A DNA stretch of 64,000 nucleotides from Candidatus Kryptobacter tengchongensis (GCA_001485605.1 FAON01000011.1:124001-188000); one strand, 5' to 3'; positions 1-8,640 are shown, counted from the stretch's first letter. A program made the numbers and translations. The notes: generated by a model from the sequence alone, not told the origin.

Positions 1-167
1 AAATAGGCTCGGACAAAACTTCGGGCTTTCACTTCACAAAAATCCATTTACACTTCCATCAAGATTTTTTAAAAAAGATTCAATTGAAAACTAATAAATT
101 TACGCTCAGCTCCTTTCCATTTCAAATTGACGAGCGTCACATTTTTTAAACAAGCTTCCCTTCCTTA

Positions 168-196
168 TTGACAATCACGTATCTCTTTATTAAATT
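168..196 (+). promoter_or_regulatory. Predicted sigma70-type promoter for the propeller gene
   Basis: A perfect -35 hexamer TTGACA (168-173) is followed after 17 bp by a -10-like TAAATT (191-196). Transcription would start near 203, leaving a short leader with a strong AAGGAGG Shine-Dalgarno six bases before the ATG at 227. Bases 1-167 show no supportable gene; a minus-strand frame starting at 47 is open to the left edge but is too short to call. Confidence 0.55.
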
Positions 197-226
197 TTGA
201 AAAATTAACAAAAAAGGAGGCATATT

Positions 227-2407
227 ATGTCAAAGCTCAAAATTTTCTCTTTAATTTTAGTTTTATTTTTCAATTTTTCATTTTCTCAAAATAGAGAATG
301 GCTTAATTTTTATGCTGGTGGAAACTTTATAAATTCAATCGCAACTGAGGGAAATTATATCTGGGTTGGCACACAATTTGGTCTTGTTAGATTAGATACC
401 GCCAGTGGGAATAAAGTTTTTTACACCAGATCAAATTCTGATTTGCCGAATAATCGCATTAAAACAGTTGCAATAGATGACTCAGGAAATAAATGGATTG
501 GAACATTAGGAGGAGGAGTTGCAAAGTTTGATGGCATTAACTGGAAGGTATATAATACGTCAAACTCCGGTCTCCCATATGATTATGTTCATGCGATAGC
601 TATAGATGATTCAGGTAATATATGGATTGGAACTGGATCACTGATTGGAAGGGGAGGAGTTGCAAAATTTGATGGCGTAAATTGGAAGACATATAATACA
701 TCAAATTCTGGACTTCCGGCAGATTTTGTCACCGCAATATCTATAGATAAAAAAGGTAGAAAATGGATAGGGACTTTTGGAGGAGGAGTTGCAAGGTTTG
801 ATAGCGTATGGACAGTATATAATTCTTCAAACTCCGGATTACCTCGGAATTATATTAGCTCAATAGCTATAGATGATTCAGGAAATGTATGGATTGGAAC
901 GTCAGGAGGAGTTGCAAAATTTGATGGCGTAAATTGGAAAGTATATAACACATCAAATTCTGGACTTCCAAATGATTATATCACCGCAATATCAATTGAC
1001 AAATCAGGTATTAAATGGATTGGAATAGATCACGGAGGAGTTGCAAAGTTTGATGGTGTTAACTGGACTGTATATAACACATCAAATTCTGGATTGCCAA
1101 ATAATCAAGTTAATTCAATATTTGTAGATAGCTTGGGTATTTTATGGTTTGGAACAGATGGAGGCGGACTTGCAAAATTTGATGGTGTAAACTGGAAAGT
1201 ATATAATACATCAAATTCTGGACTTCCAGCTGATTATATCACCGCAATATCAATTGACAAATCAGGTATTAAATGGATTGGAACAGATCCAGGAGGAGTT
1301 GTAAAATTTGATGATGTAAATTGGAAAGTATATAATAAATCAAACTCTGGGCTTCCGAGCAATTATGTTAATACTATAGCTATTGATGATTCTGGTATCT
1401 TATGGATTGGGACAGAATCTTGGCTCTCAGTTGGAGGTGGTCTTGCCAAATTTGATGGAACTAACTGGACAATATATAATACATCAAACTCCGATCTTCC
1501 TGATAATGATATTGAAGCAATAGCTATAGATGATTCAGGTAATATATGGATTGGAACAGACGAAGGGTTAGCAAAGTTTGATAGAGTAAATTGGACTGTT
1601 TATGATCAGTCAAATTCTGATTTGCCAGATAATTATATTAATGCGATAGCGATAGACGATTCAGGAAACAAGTGGATTGGAACAGATAATGGATTAGCAA
1701 AGTTTAACGAAGTAGACTGGGTTGTTTATAACACATCAAATTCTGGATTGCCAGATAATGAAGTTACAACAATAGCGGTAGATAATTCGGGGAATATATG
1801 GATTGGCACTGATACTGGTGGAGTTGCAAAGTTTGATGGAACTAATTGGACTGTATATAAAAAATCAAATTCTGGCTTGCCAAGCAATAGTATTGAAATA
1901 ATAGTTGTAGATAGTTCAGGTAATATATGGATTGGAACAGACAAAGGGTTAGCAAAGTTTGATGGGGTAAACTGGAGGGTTTATAACACTTCAAATTCAG
2001 GTCTGCCAGATGATTGGGTTTATGCAATTGCGATAGATGGGCAGGGTAACAAATGGATTGGGACAGGTGGAGGGGGTCTTGCGGTATACAGAGAAGGTGG
2101 AGTGATACTTGATGTTTATGAGAAAGATGAAGAGATAACACCGAGAGAATTTGCATTATATCAGAATTATCCAAATCCATTTAATCCATCAACTTTTATA
2201 ATTTTTGATTTGCCGAGGGAAGCGAAAGTTAAACTCGGTGTGTATGATGTTATGGGTAGGTTGGTGAAGGTTTTGATTGATGAACAAATGCAAGCGGGCA
2301 GGTATAGAGTTGAGTTCAGGGGTGATGGTTTGGCAAGTGGGGTTTATTTTTACAGGCTTGAGGCTGGTGGTTTTGTGAGTGTTAAGAAGATGGTTTTGGT
2401 TAAGTGA
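227..2407 (+). CDS. Secreted two-component-regulator-type beta-propeller protein with T9SS sorting domain
   Basis: 726 aa. An N-terminal Sec signal peptide (about residues 1-20) precedes 14 repeats of about 42 residues, each carrying a W-I-G-T core, a VAKFDG segment and an SNSGLP linker. This is the Reg_prop repeat known from periplasmic sensor domains, and 14 blades fit two seven-bladed propellers. No kinase or membrane anchor follows; the last 80 residues are a T9SS type-A/FlgD-like sorting domain with the NYPNPFNPS signature and ending in KKMVLVK. It is therefore probably exported by Sec, then by T9SS, and displayed on or released from the cell surface. The ligand is unknown. The start is fixed by the AAGGAGG site. 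Repeats are nearly identical at DNA level (a 52-nt identical stretch at 974-1025 and 1232-1283), indicating recent internal duplication. Confidence 0.88.
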   Translation: MSKLKIFSLILVLFFNFSFSQNREWLNFYAGGNFINSIATEGNYIWVGTQFGLVRLDTASGNKVFYTRSNSDLPNNRIKTVAIDDSGNKWIGTLGGGVAKFDGINWKVYNTSNSGLPYDYVHAIAIDDSGNIWIGTGSLIGRGGVAKFDGVNWKTYNTSNSGLPADFVTAISIDKKGRKWIGTFGGGVARFDSVWTVYNSSNSGLPRNYISSIAIDDSGNVWIGTSGGVAKFDGVNWKVYNTSNSGLPNDYITAISIDKSGIKWIGIDHGGVAKFDGVNWTVYNTSNSGLPNNQVNSIFVDSLGILWFGTDGGGLAKFDGVNWKVYNTSNSGLPADYITAISIDKSGIKWIGTDPGGVVKFDDVNWKVYNKSNSGLPSNYVNTIAIDDSGILWIGTESWLSVGGGLAKFDGTNWTIYNTSNSDLPDNDIEAIAIDDSGNIWIGTDEGLAKFDRVNWTVYDQSNSDLPDNYINAIAIDDSGNKWIGTDNGLAKFNEVDWVVYNTSNSGLPDNEVTTIAVDNSGNIWIGTDTGGVAKFDGTNWTVYKKSNSGLPSNSIEIIVVDSSGNIWIGTDKGLAKFDGVNWRVYNTSNSGLPDDWVYAIAIDGQGNKWIGTGGGGLAVYREGGVILDVYEKDEEITPREFALYQNYPNPFNPSTFIIFDLPREAKVKLGVYDVMGRLVKVLIDEQMQAGRYRVEFRGDGLASGVYFYRLEAGGFVSVKKMVLVK

Positions 2408-2503
2408 CTCACCCCCTGACCCCCTCTCTAAGCTTAGAGAGGGGGAAAGATTTACTCACCCCCTGCCCCCCCTCTCTAAAAATTTAAAGAGGGGAAAAGA
2501 TTA
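2407..2503. repeat. Two tandem short palindromic repeat units
   Basis: Two tandem units each open with ACTCACCCCCT and contain a C-rich/CTCTCTAA arm that folds back on a TTAGAGAGGGG arm (2407-2453 and 2454-2503). The first hairpin is nearly perfect, about 13 bp per arm. The units lie just after the stop codon of the propeller gene and could also act as a transcription terminator. The same family occurs in longer form at 2504-2608 and 2745-2973 and as a variant at 48024-48051. Confidence 0.75.
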
Positions 2504-2608
2504 ACTCACCCCCTATCCCCCTCTCTAAAAATTTAGAGAGTCGGCGAAGCTCCAAAGGAGTCCCTTAGGGACGATCCCTTCGGGAGGGGAATTAAAGGGG
2601 GTGAGTTG
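2504..2608. repeat. Long-form palindromic repeat unit with outer inverted ends
   Basis: The left end ACTCACCCCCTATCCCCC pairs with the right end, which reads GGGG-AATT-AAAGGGGGTGAGT. Inside are a CTCTCTAA/TTAGAGAG hairpin and a core with TCGGCGAAGCTCC and further small palindromes such as CCCTTAGGG and CCCTTCGGG. A 33-nt stretch at 2532-2564 is identical to 2775-2807 in the next unit. This looks like a non-autonomous palindromic (REP/MITE-like) element; no transposase is present. Confidence 0.7.
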
Positions 2609-2744
2609 AAAAATTCAAATGTTGCAAAGGGGTTCTCCAAAAAGAGATTTTCTCAGCAGGATCACTTTGTGACTTAGGGGACCTGCCTCTCTTTGCAATG
2701 ATGAAAACAATTTATCATTGTTGCTAAGCGACAACCTTATATTT
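2609..2744. other. Spacer between palindromic units with small inverted repeats
   Basis: No coding potential is evident. The stretch contains an inverted pair CAATGAT (2696-2702) / ATCATTG (2714-2720) and a GGATCACTT motif that recurs at 2999-3007. It may be debris of a second, unrelated intergenic repeat family. Confidence 0.35.
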
Positions 2745-2973
2745 ACTCACCCCCTGTGTCCCCCCTCTCTAAAATTTAGAGAGTCGGCGAAGCTCCAAAG
2801 GAGTCCCCCTAAGGTCCGAAAGGACTCCCTTGGAGGGTCTCCTAAGGAGTCCATAGGACCTTTGGACCTTAGGGACGATCCCCCAAAGGCCCAAAGGGCT
2901 CCTTTAGGAGGGTCTCCTAAGGAGTCCATAGGACCTTAGGACCTTCGGGAGGGGAGTTAAAGGGGATGAGTTA
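2745..2973. repeat. Expanded palindromic repeat unit with internal duplication
   Basis: This unit has the same outer ends as 2504-2608 (ACTCACCCCCT at the left, GGGGATGAGTT at the right), but its core has grown by nested GGAGTCC/GGACTCC and AAGGTCC/GGACCTT palindromes. A 31-nt segment is directly repeated without change at 2832-2862 and 2907-2937. Short open frames here on both strands are made of repeat sequence and are not credible genes. Bases 2974-3054 hold only a short tail with another GGATCACTT motif. Confidence 0.75.
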
Positions 2974-3054
2974 AAAAATTATAAAGATTGTCCCAAAAGG
3001 ATCACTTCGGGGTTTCATCCCATTGCCTAAGGGATTCATTGAGCAAAAATGAGA

Positions 3055-5472
3055 TTAAAACACCCCCAAAATTTTTAACTCTCTTTTAAATCTAAAGGGA
3101 AATTCCAACATTATCTTATTACCTTCAACCCTGAAACCTTGCACAGATTTATCATCTATCATAACTTTTTCGACTAAGACACTACCCTCAAATCTTGGCT
3201 CAAAAATAACTTTAACCTCGGGCAAACTTCTCTTCTCAAATAAAAAACTAATCCAGTTATCTTCCCTTTTAACAAAAACATTGATACTCATATTTTGAAT
3301 TCTTAAATTCCTAATCTCCAGAAACCCCCACCCATTCTTCACAAATGGTGAGAAATAAATCTTCTTCGCAAAAGAATCAACATCAAAAACACAATACTTT
3401 GATAAAACTACATCAATGAATCCAGAAACCGAAAAAGCAGAATTAACATCAAAACAGTTACCAAAATTTACTTCTTGACCTCTACCGATATCCAAATTCC
3501 CCACGTCTCCCACCCCAAACCCACTTAACTTTTCAATCCACTCTTCATCTTTCAAAATTTTAGCAAATAAAAAAAGTGAATTAACAATGTCTCCTTCAAT
3601 TTTTTCAACTTCATAATTTTTGAACATCCTTTTCAATCTTCGCCATGTAAATTTTGCAAAAAGTTTATCTTTTGAACACCTTAAATAATCTGCACAAATC
3701 TTGATATAATCCCACTTTAACTTTTCATCTCCATATTCAAACACACCAAAAAGCGAAAATCTTGATGGTATCTCCCCGCTCAAATTAATATACCTCCCCA
3801 CAAATTCAAGCGTATCTCTGACGCCATCATATTCTCCAATTTTTAACATCACGGAAAGAACTTTGAAAACTTTTTTCAAATCCACATCAAACTTATTCAA
3901 CTCATCAATAGCGAAATCCCCAAGCGTCTTAACGCTTTTTATAAATTTCGGAACAAGGGCTACGGAAAACTTAAAATTTTCATTTAATTTTTCATTTGGC
4001 GTCAGAATGAGCAAGTGCTTTCTAAATCTATCCTTAACAAATTTAAAACTCTCTTTAAATACTTTGTGTGGAAACATCAAGGCAAACTTATAATTCCACT
4101 TTGCAACATTTATTACATCTTCACTTGGAAAAGGTTGTTTCACTTCTCCAACAACAGCAAAATTAAATGCTTTCTCAACACCAGCGAAAATTTTATAAAA
4201 AATTTTAATTATCAAATCCTCCTCGGTTTCAAATTCAACCAATTCCGGTTTCCTTGAACTACCACAAAAAAGTGAAAAATAAGAATCATTGAACACATAT
4301 ACGCTTTTTAATTTTTCCTCATAGCCAAAAGAAAAATTTTTAAACGGTATAATTGGCGAATTTAAAATTTTGGGCGAAATTTTCAATTCAAAACAAATTT
4401 CAAAATCAACTTCCGATGTCATCAAAAAATTTAAAATCAATATCGGCTTCTTCGGATGTGTAAAGATGTTTTCTTTAAATTTCACACCCCCGATTTCAAA
4501 CTCACGCAACACAGACTCTGGCTTGAAAACAACCCTGACATTTTGAGGCGCTAAAAAACCTAAACCGTCCCTTACATAAACTTTTAAATATTCAATAAAC
4601 TGAAATGGTGGAATTGACACCTGCCCTATTTCAGACTTTGAAACCCTCGCATAAATTCCCCTGCCCTGTATAAAGAAAGCATCGCCTTCTTCAAGCGAAA
4701 TCCCTGTTCCCCTTTCACCTATCTTTTTCTGTGCACTCCTCAAGGCTTTATCTTCAAGCTTTAAATTAACATGTTCAACCTTGGTATGAAAAGACCAATA
4801 TGTCCTCGGTTCTGGAAACTTTTTAGGATTGTTAAGATATAGCAGAGAATTAAGAACAAAACGATCAAGATTATAAAAAAATTTGTTCTCAACAGAAAAA
4901 TAAACATTCCCACCAATCCCTATCACCCTACCATTGTCTTCATATTCAAATAAAATTTTCTTTTCAAGTTTGATCTCATCGCCTATTTTTTCAACCGCAA
5001 TAACCTTTAACTTTTCTGGTGTTTGTTTTACATAAGCAACAGTTAGAAATTTATCCCCATATCTTGGAAGGTAAACATTAACCCCATTTTGAAGTTTTCT
5101 AAAAATCGGGTGACCGAAAAAAGAAACAAATCCTCTCGGGTTAAAATCAATCTCAAAACCTTCAAAATCAGGTTCAACTGGCTCAATTTGAATTTCATTT
5201 AAAAATTTCACTGCAGATAAGGTCAAAAGTAAATTTCCCCCGTTTTTTAGAAAATCAAGTAAAATTGCTCTGAAATTTTCATCCTTTACAATTTCTGGAA
5301 GTGTAAAGTTTTTATCATAATGCCACCAGATGATGTTAAAATCATAAAGATTTGTCCGAAAAATTTCATCAATTTCAACCTTGAAAGCACATCCAGTTCT
5401 TGCCCTGACCCATTTATATGCTTGAATTTGCTCATAGGTTGGTTCAGGGTCAAATAAAAAAGCAATTTTCAT
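3055..5472 (-). CDS. Unknown 805-aa multidomain protein with GATase1-like N-terminus
   Basis: I do not recognise a named family. Residues 1 to about 210 look like a Rossmann/GATase1-like domain, with an NGGNLLLTL segment typical of that fold. The middle (about 220-460) is strand-rich and the next 250 residues are helix-rich, resembling the alpha/alpha toroid of carbohydrate-active enzymes; a final beta domain ends in LKILGVF. No signal peptide or membrane segment is visible, so a cytoplasmic protein is likely. The ATG overlaps the stop of the acetyltransferase gene upstream by four bases (ATGA), making it the last gene of the operon. A glycoside-hydrolase or carbohydrate-related role is a guess from domain order only. 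Confidence 0.6.
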   Translation of the reverse strand: MKIAFLFDPEPTYEQIQAYKWVRARTGCAFKVEIDEIFRTNLYDFNIIWWHYDKNFTLPEIVKDENFRAILLDFLKNGGNLLLTLSAVKFLNEIQIEPVEPDFEGFEIDFNPRGFVSFFGHPIFRKLQNGVNVYLPRYGDKFLTVAYVKQTPEKLKVIAVEKIGDEIKLEKKILFEYEDNGRVIGIGGNVYFSVENKFFYNLDRFVLNSLLYLNNPKKFPEPRTYWSFHTKVEHVNLKLEDKALRSAQKKIGERGTGISLEEGDAFFIQGRGIYARVSKSEIGQVSIPPFQFIEYLKVYVRDGLGFLAPQNVRVVFKPESVLREFEIGGVKFKENIFTHPKKPILILNFLMTSEVDFEICFELKISPKILNSPIIPFKNFSFGYEEKLKSVYVFNDSYFSLFCGSSRKPELVEFETEEDLIIKIFYKIFAGVEKAFNFAVVGEVKQPFPSEDVINVAKWNYKFALMFPHKVFKESFKFVKDRFRKHLLILTPNEKLNENFKFSVALVPKFIKSVKTLGDFAIDELNKFDVDLKKVFKVLSVMLKIGEYDGVRDTLEFVGRYINLSGEIPSRFSLFGVFEYGDEKLKWDYIKICADYLRCSKDKLFAKFTWRRLKRMFKNYEVEKIEGDIVNSLFLFAKILKDEEWIEKLSGFGVGDVGNLDIGRGQEVNFGNCFDVNSAFSVSGFIDVVLSKYCVFDVDSFAKKIYFSPFVKNGWGFLEIRNLRIQNMSINVFVKREDNWISFLFEKRSLPEVKVIFEPRFEGSVLVEKVMIDDKSVQGFRVEGNKIMLEFPFRFKRELKILGVF

Positions 5473-6086
5473 TTGATTTCTTTATTAAATTGATTCCCAG
5501 CGTGATTTCTATTCAAAATAAAATATTTATCCCGTGTGATGCAAAAATCAACTATATCGTAATATCCGCCTCTGTAATAAATTCTGTTCCTATCCCTCCT
5601 CACTTCATCAAACCCGAGGGAATTAAAAAGACGAATTGACCTTTCATTAAACGAAAAAATATCTGTAGCGAAAATTTTATCCGCACCCATAACCTCAAAA
5701 GCGAATTTCAAAACCGTTTTTATTGCGTCTTTTCCATATCCCCTGCCCCAGTATTGTGGTTTTCCGATAAGCGTTGGGATACAATAGACAAGTTCATTTT
5801 TATCCTCAACTCCAAGTCGCTCATAATCATCATCATAAAGAAGACAAATTTCACCAATCGGTTCTGGCTCTGGAAGATCAATTGCCTCAATTATGAAAAG
5901 GAAACCGTTATTTGAAAGATATTCATAAACTTCAACAACTTCTTCCCAAGTATGTTCAGGTTCTCCTTCAGCCTCAAGGACAAGTGGATCGTTATTCCAT
6001 TTAAATGCCATCTCAAGGTCATCCAAAGTAAATGGACGAAGCAGTGTTCTCTCCCCTTTCAAAGTTATGTTATGAACCCTTATCAT
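5469..6086 (-). CDS. GNAT family N-acetyltransferase (RimJ/RimL-like)
   Basis: 205 aa. The opening strand-turn (LKGERTLLRPFTLDDLE) is typical of RimJ/RimL-type GNAT enzymes. The acetyl-CoA binding motif is visible as PQYWGRGYGKDAIKTVLKF, followed by a NERSIRLFNSLGF segment characteristic of the fold's last helix. It should transfer acetyl from acetyl-CoA to an amine, possibly a protein N-terminus or small molecule; the substrate cannot be told. It overlaps both neighbours by ATGA, so translation is probably coupled with the exonuclease before it and the unknown 805-aa gene after it. Confidence 0.85.
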   Translation of the reverse strand: MIRVHNITLKGERTLLRPFTLDDLEMAFKWNNDPLVLEAEGEPEHTWEEVVEVYEYLSNNGFLFIIEAIDLPEPEPIGEICLLYDDDYERLGVEDKNELVYCIPTLIGKPQYWGRGYGKDAIKTVLKFAFEVMGADKIFATDIFSFNERSIRLFNSLGFDEVRRDRNRIYYRGGYYDIVDFCITRDKYFILNRNHAGNQFNKEIK

Positions 6087-6685
6087 AATTGAATTTTAAA
6101 TTTCTTTGATTCATTCATTATCAACGCAATACATTTTGCCGTCAGCAAAGCATCCTCAAGTGCATTGTGCCCTTCAGATTTACGCTTGAGCCCAAAATAT
6201 TCAGCAATTGAATCCAAACTCAACGATTTAGGCGTGGGGAGATTGTTGTTCTTTAAAATCGTAAAGTAATAAAAAGCAAGTATGTGAAGATCAAGCACTT
6301 TACTTGAAAAAGGCCAATCATATTTAGCCTCCCTATATGCGAAGTGAAGAAAATTTATATCAAAAGTTACGCTTTGCCCACAAAGCGTCAATTCTCTTAA
6401 AACGCTTCTTGCTGATTCTGGCTTTTTAAGCGTTCTCAAAATCCACGATTCAAACTTTGGAATAACATCATAAATCATTGGGGCATCTTTCAAATCATAA
6501 AGCGAAAGTTGATGAACTCCCATCGCAGGAATTGAAAACCTATCCTCATGAATAGGATATACATTCGTCAAAAAAGTCCCAAGTTGATTCCAGTTCTCAT
6601 CAAACAAACACGCCCCAAGTTGAATTATCTCGTGATATCCGGGTTCTAACCCTGTTGATTCAACATCAATCACAAGATATTTCAT
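6083..6685 (-). CDS. DEDDh 3'-5' exonuclease (DnaQ-like)
   Basis: 200 aa, a stand-alone exonuclease domain. Exo I is VIDVESTG with catalytic D7 and E9; Exo II is visible in the SVTFDINFLHFAY segment; Exo III is GHNALEDA with H173 and D178, placing it in the DEDDh group with DNA polymerase III epsilon and RNase T. It probably trims 3' ends of DNA or RNA in a proofreading or repair role. The ATG directly follows the stop codon of the deoxynucleoside kinase gene (TAAATG), so the two are co-translated. Nothing points to a replisome partner. Confidence 0.87.
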   Translation of the reverse strand: MKYLVIDVESTGLEPGYHEIIQLGACLFDENWNQLGTFLTNVYPIHEDRFSIPAMGVHQLSLYDLKDAPMIYDVIPKFESWILRTLKKPESARSVLRELTLCGQSVTFDINFLHFAYREAKYDWPFSSKVLDLHILAFYYFTILKNNNLPTPKSLSLDSIAEYFGLKRKSEGHNALEDALLTAKCIALIMNESKKFKIQL

Positions 6686-7345
6686 TTACCTTTGGAATGC
6701 TTTGTTTTTAATCTCATAGCCAAGTTTTTCAAGCTCTTCACTCACTATATCAACAACCTTTTGAAAATCATTTTTATTATTTACAAAATCAATTTCATCA
6801 GTCTCAAGTATCAAAAGCCTCCCAAGATCATACCTTGCAATCCAATCTTCATAATGCTTATTAAGTCGCTCAAGGTATTCACGTGGGATATTTTGCTCAA
6901 ATGACCTGCCACGAAGTTTTATCTGTTTAATAAGCGTATCAACATTTGCACGAAGATAAATGATAAGGTCTGGGGGTTTGAGAAAACCCGTCATTATATT
7001 AAAAAGTTCAACATAATTTCTGTAATCTCGCTCATCCATATTCCCCATCTCATAAAGATTTCTGGCAAATATCTCCGCATCCTCATAAATTGATCTGTCC
7101 TGAATTATTGAATAAGGCGAATTCACAATCTCCATGTGATCCTTAAACCTTTTTGAGAGAAAATAAATCTGTAAATTAAACGACCAGCGTTTCATATCCT
7201 TGTAAAAATCATCAAGATATGGATTATCGTCAACCGATTCATAATAAGCTTTCCAACCAAAATGATCACTTAAAAGCTTTGTAAGAGATGATTTCCCTGA
7301 ACCAATGTTCCCAGCAACTGCGACGAATATCTTATCTTTTTTCAT
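6686..7345 (-). CDS. Deoxynucleoside kinase
   Basis: 219 aa, the usual size for the dCK/dGK/TK2-like family. P-loop GNIGSGKS (12-19), the ESVDDNPYL substrate-binding segment, the DRS motif in QDRSIYEDAEIF, and the arginine-rich LID at LRGRSFEQ are all present. It phosphorylates deoxynucleosides (most likely deoxyadenosine or deoxyguanosine) with ATP in the salvage pathway. It sits 13 bp after the binding-protein gene and directly before the exonuclease, so the operon couples nucleotide salvage with nucleic-acid turnover. Confidence 0.9.
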   Translation of the reverse strand: MKKDKIFVAVAGNIGSGKSSLTKLLSDHFGWKAYYESVDDNPYLDDFYKDMKRWSFNLQIYFLSKRFKDHMEIVNSPYSIIQDRSIYEDAEIFARNLYEMGNMDERDYRNYVELFNIMTGFLKPPDLIIYLRANVDTLIKQIKLRGRSFEQNIPREYLERLNKHYEDWIARYDLGRLLILETDEIDFVNNKNDFQKVVDIVSEELEKLGYEIKNKAFQR

Positions 7346-7358
7346 TTAAACACATTTT

Positions 7359-8231
7359 TTATTTTGAAAATTTGTTTATCATCTGTGCGATTACTTTAGT
7401 AGCAAGGATGACCCTTGGAGATGGGCGCAGGATAATGTCCGGCTCAATCTTAAAAATTCTATTCTCTTTTACCGCATTTATATATCTCCATTCGGGAAAC
7501 TGTTTTAAAAGTTCCTCTTTCTCAATTTCAGATTCAGTTAAAATTATCATATCAGGATTAACTTTCAAAATTTCTTCTCTGCTAAAGATAGGATAATTCT
7601 GCTTTAATTTTCCAGCCACATTAACTCCGCCAGCTCTCTCAATAATCTCGTTTATAAAAGTATTTTTACCGGCGCTCATCAGCGGGTTTAAAGATATAAG
7701 AACTAAAATTTTGGGCTTTTTCTTTCCAGTGTTAACATCTTTAATTTTTTCAAGTTCCAATTTCAAACTATCAACAAGATAATTAGCCCTTGCCTCAACT
7801 CCACAAATTTTCCCAAAGTCAAGTATCGTTTTTAAAATACCATCAAAATTCCGTGGATTTGTCACAAATATTTTAAATCCAAGTTCCGATAACTTATCAA
7901 ACGCCTCACGGGTATTTCCCTCAACAGTCATTATTATAAGATCAGGTTTAAGTGAAGCTATGATTTCATAGTTTGGATCTATAACCCCACCAATCACTCT
8001 TTTTCTTTGAGCTTCAGGTGGAAAATTACAATATCTTGTAACACCAACAACTCTATCCCCAAGCCCGAGAAAGAAAAGAATTTCTGTTATACTGGGAGCA
8101 AGCGAGACGATTCTCTGGGGTGGCGACTCAAATTCAATCTTCCTACCAAGATCATCATAAACTTTTATCTGTGTGAAAAGCTGATTTCCAATGTAAAGTA
8201 TAAGAAAAATTAACCTAAAGAAATTGCGCAT
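7359..8231 (-). CDS. Periplasmic cobalamin/Fe3+-siderophore-type binding protein (BtuF-like)
   Basis: 290 aa. A hydrophobic N-terminal signal is followed by a helical-backbone metal-receptor (TroA/BtuF) domain: RIVSLAPSITEILFFLG, VVGVTRYCNFPPE, an IASLKPDLIIM segment, and a second lobe with GRAGGVN-like and VNPDMIILTE segments. It should bind vitamin B12 or another chelate for an ABC importer. I start at the ATG at 8231, preceded by GGAG; a TTG at 8246 is also in frame. No permease, ATPase or cobalamin riboswitch lies nearby, so its importer is encoded elsewhere. It heads the five-gene minus-strand operon. Confidence 0.85.
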   Translation of the reverse strand: MRNFFRLIFLILYIGNQLFTQIKVYDDLGRKIEFESPPQRIVSLAPSITEILFFLGLGDRVVGVTRYCNFPPEAQRKRVIGGVIDPNYEIIASLKPDLIIMTVEGNTREAFDKLSELGFKIFVTNPRNFDGILKTILDFGKICGVEARANYLVDSLKLELEKIKDVNTGKKKPKILVLISLNPLMSAGKNTFINEIIERAGGVNVAGKLKQNYPIFSREEILKVNPDMIILTESEIEKEELLKQFPEWRYINAVKENRIFKIEPDIILRPSPRVILATKVIAQMINKFSK

Positions 8232-8374
8232 TAAACTCCATCTCAATTTTTATTTTAAAAAATATGAAAATTGATCAAATATGCCAAATTTTCTATTAAA
8301 TTTGTCTTAAAGGATACAGCAAGTTGGAGGGTTATAAGGGGGGTAAAATAAAAATTTTCATGATTTAACCCCAA

Positions 8375-8397
8375 GGGGCGAGGTTTAACCTCGCCCC
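8375..8397 (-). terminator. Hairpin between the Lys-rich gene and btuF-like gene
   Basis: A GC-rich stem, GGGGCGAGGTT paired with AACCTCGCCCC around a single central base, lies ten bases beyond the stop of the minus-strand gene ending at 8407. The following sequence on that strand has only short T runs, so termination may be partial. The rest of 8232-8406 shows no other structure. Confidence 0.5.
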
Positions 8398-8406
8398 AAG
8401 GAAAGA

Positions 8407-8640
8407 TTAGCTTGGTTTCCCTTCCTTTGGTTGCTTTTTAACCTTCTTTGCTTTCTTTACAGCTTTCTCCTTCTTCACTTCTTTTTTCTCAGCCTTCTTT
8501 GCCGTATCAGCTGGAGCTTTTTTGGTTTCAGTCACAGCAGGCTTGGGCTGTTGCCCCTGTTGTTGTGTTTGCTGTTGCCCTAAAACAGCAACATTTAGCC
8601 CAAGAATAAAGACCACCGCGAGGAGAATTAAGCGTTTCAT
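8407..8640 (-). CDS. Small secreted Lys/Gln-rich protein
   Basis: 77 aa. A clear signal peptide (MKRLILLAVVFILGLNVAVLG) is followed by a Gln-rich stretch and then a highly basic tail built from K, A, E and V with KKAEKKEVKK-type repeats. No Cys or lipobox is present. Low-complexity basic exported peptides of this kind are common and poorly characterised; binding to acidic envelope polymers, DNA or RNA is only speculation. It follows the histidine kinase gene by 95 bp and is probably a separate transcript closed by the hairpin at 8375-8397. Confidence 0.72.
   Translation of the reverse strand: MKRLILLAVVFILGLNVAVLGQQQTQQQGQQPKPAVTETKKAPADTAKKAEKKEVKKEKAVKKAKKVKKQPKEGKPS

Noticed and set aside
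2718-2939. Short open frames on both strands in the repeat cluster
   Set aside because: They consist of palindromic repeat sequence and mirror each other on opposite strands.
2407-3054. CRISPR array
   Set aside because: The repeats are palindromic, of unequal length and without regular unique spacers, and no cas genes are nearby.
8232-8406. Cobalamin riboswitch upstream of the BtuF-like gene
   Set aside because: The gap is short and lacks a B12-box-like conserved core; only one hairpin, belonging to the gene before, is visible.
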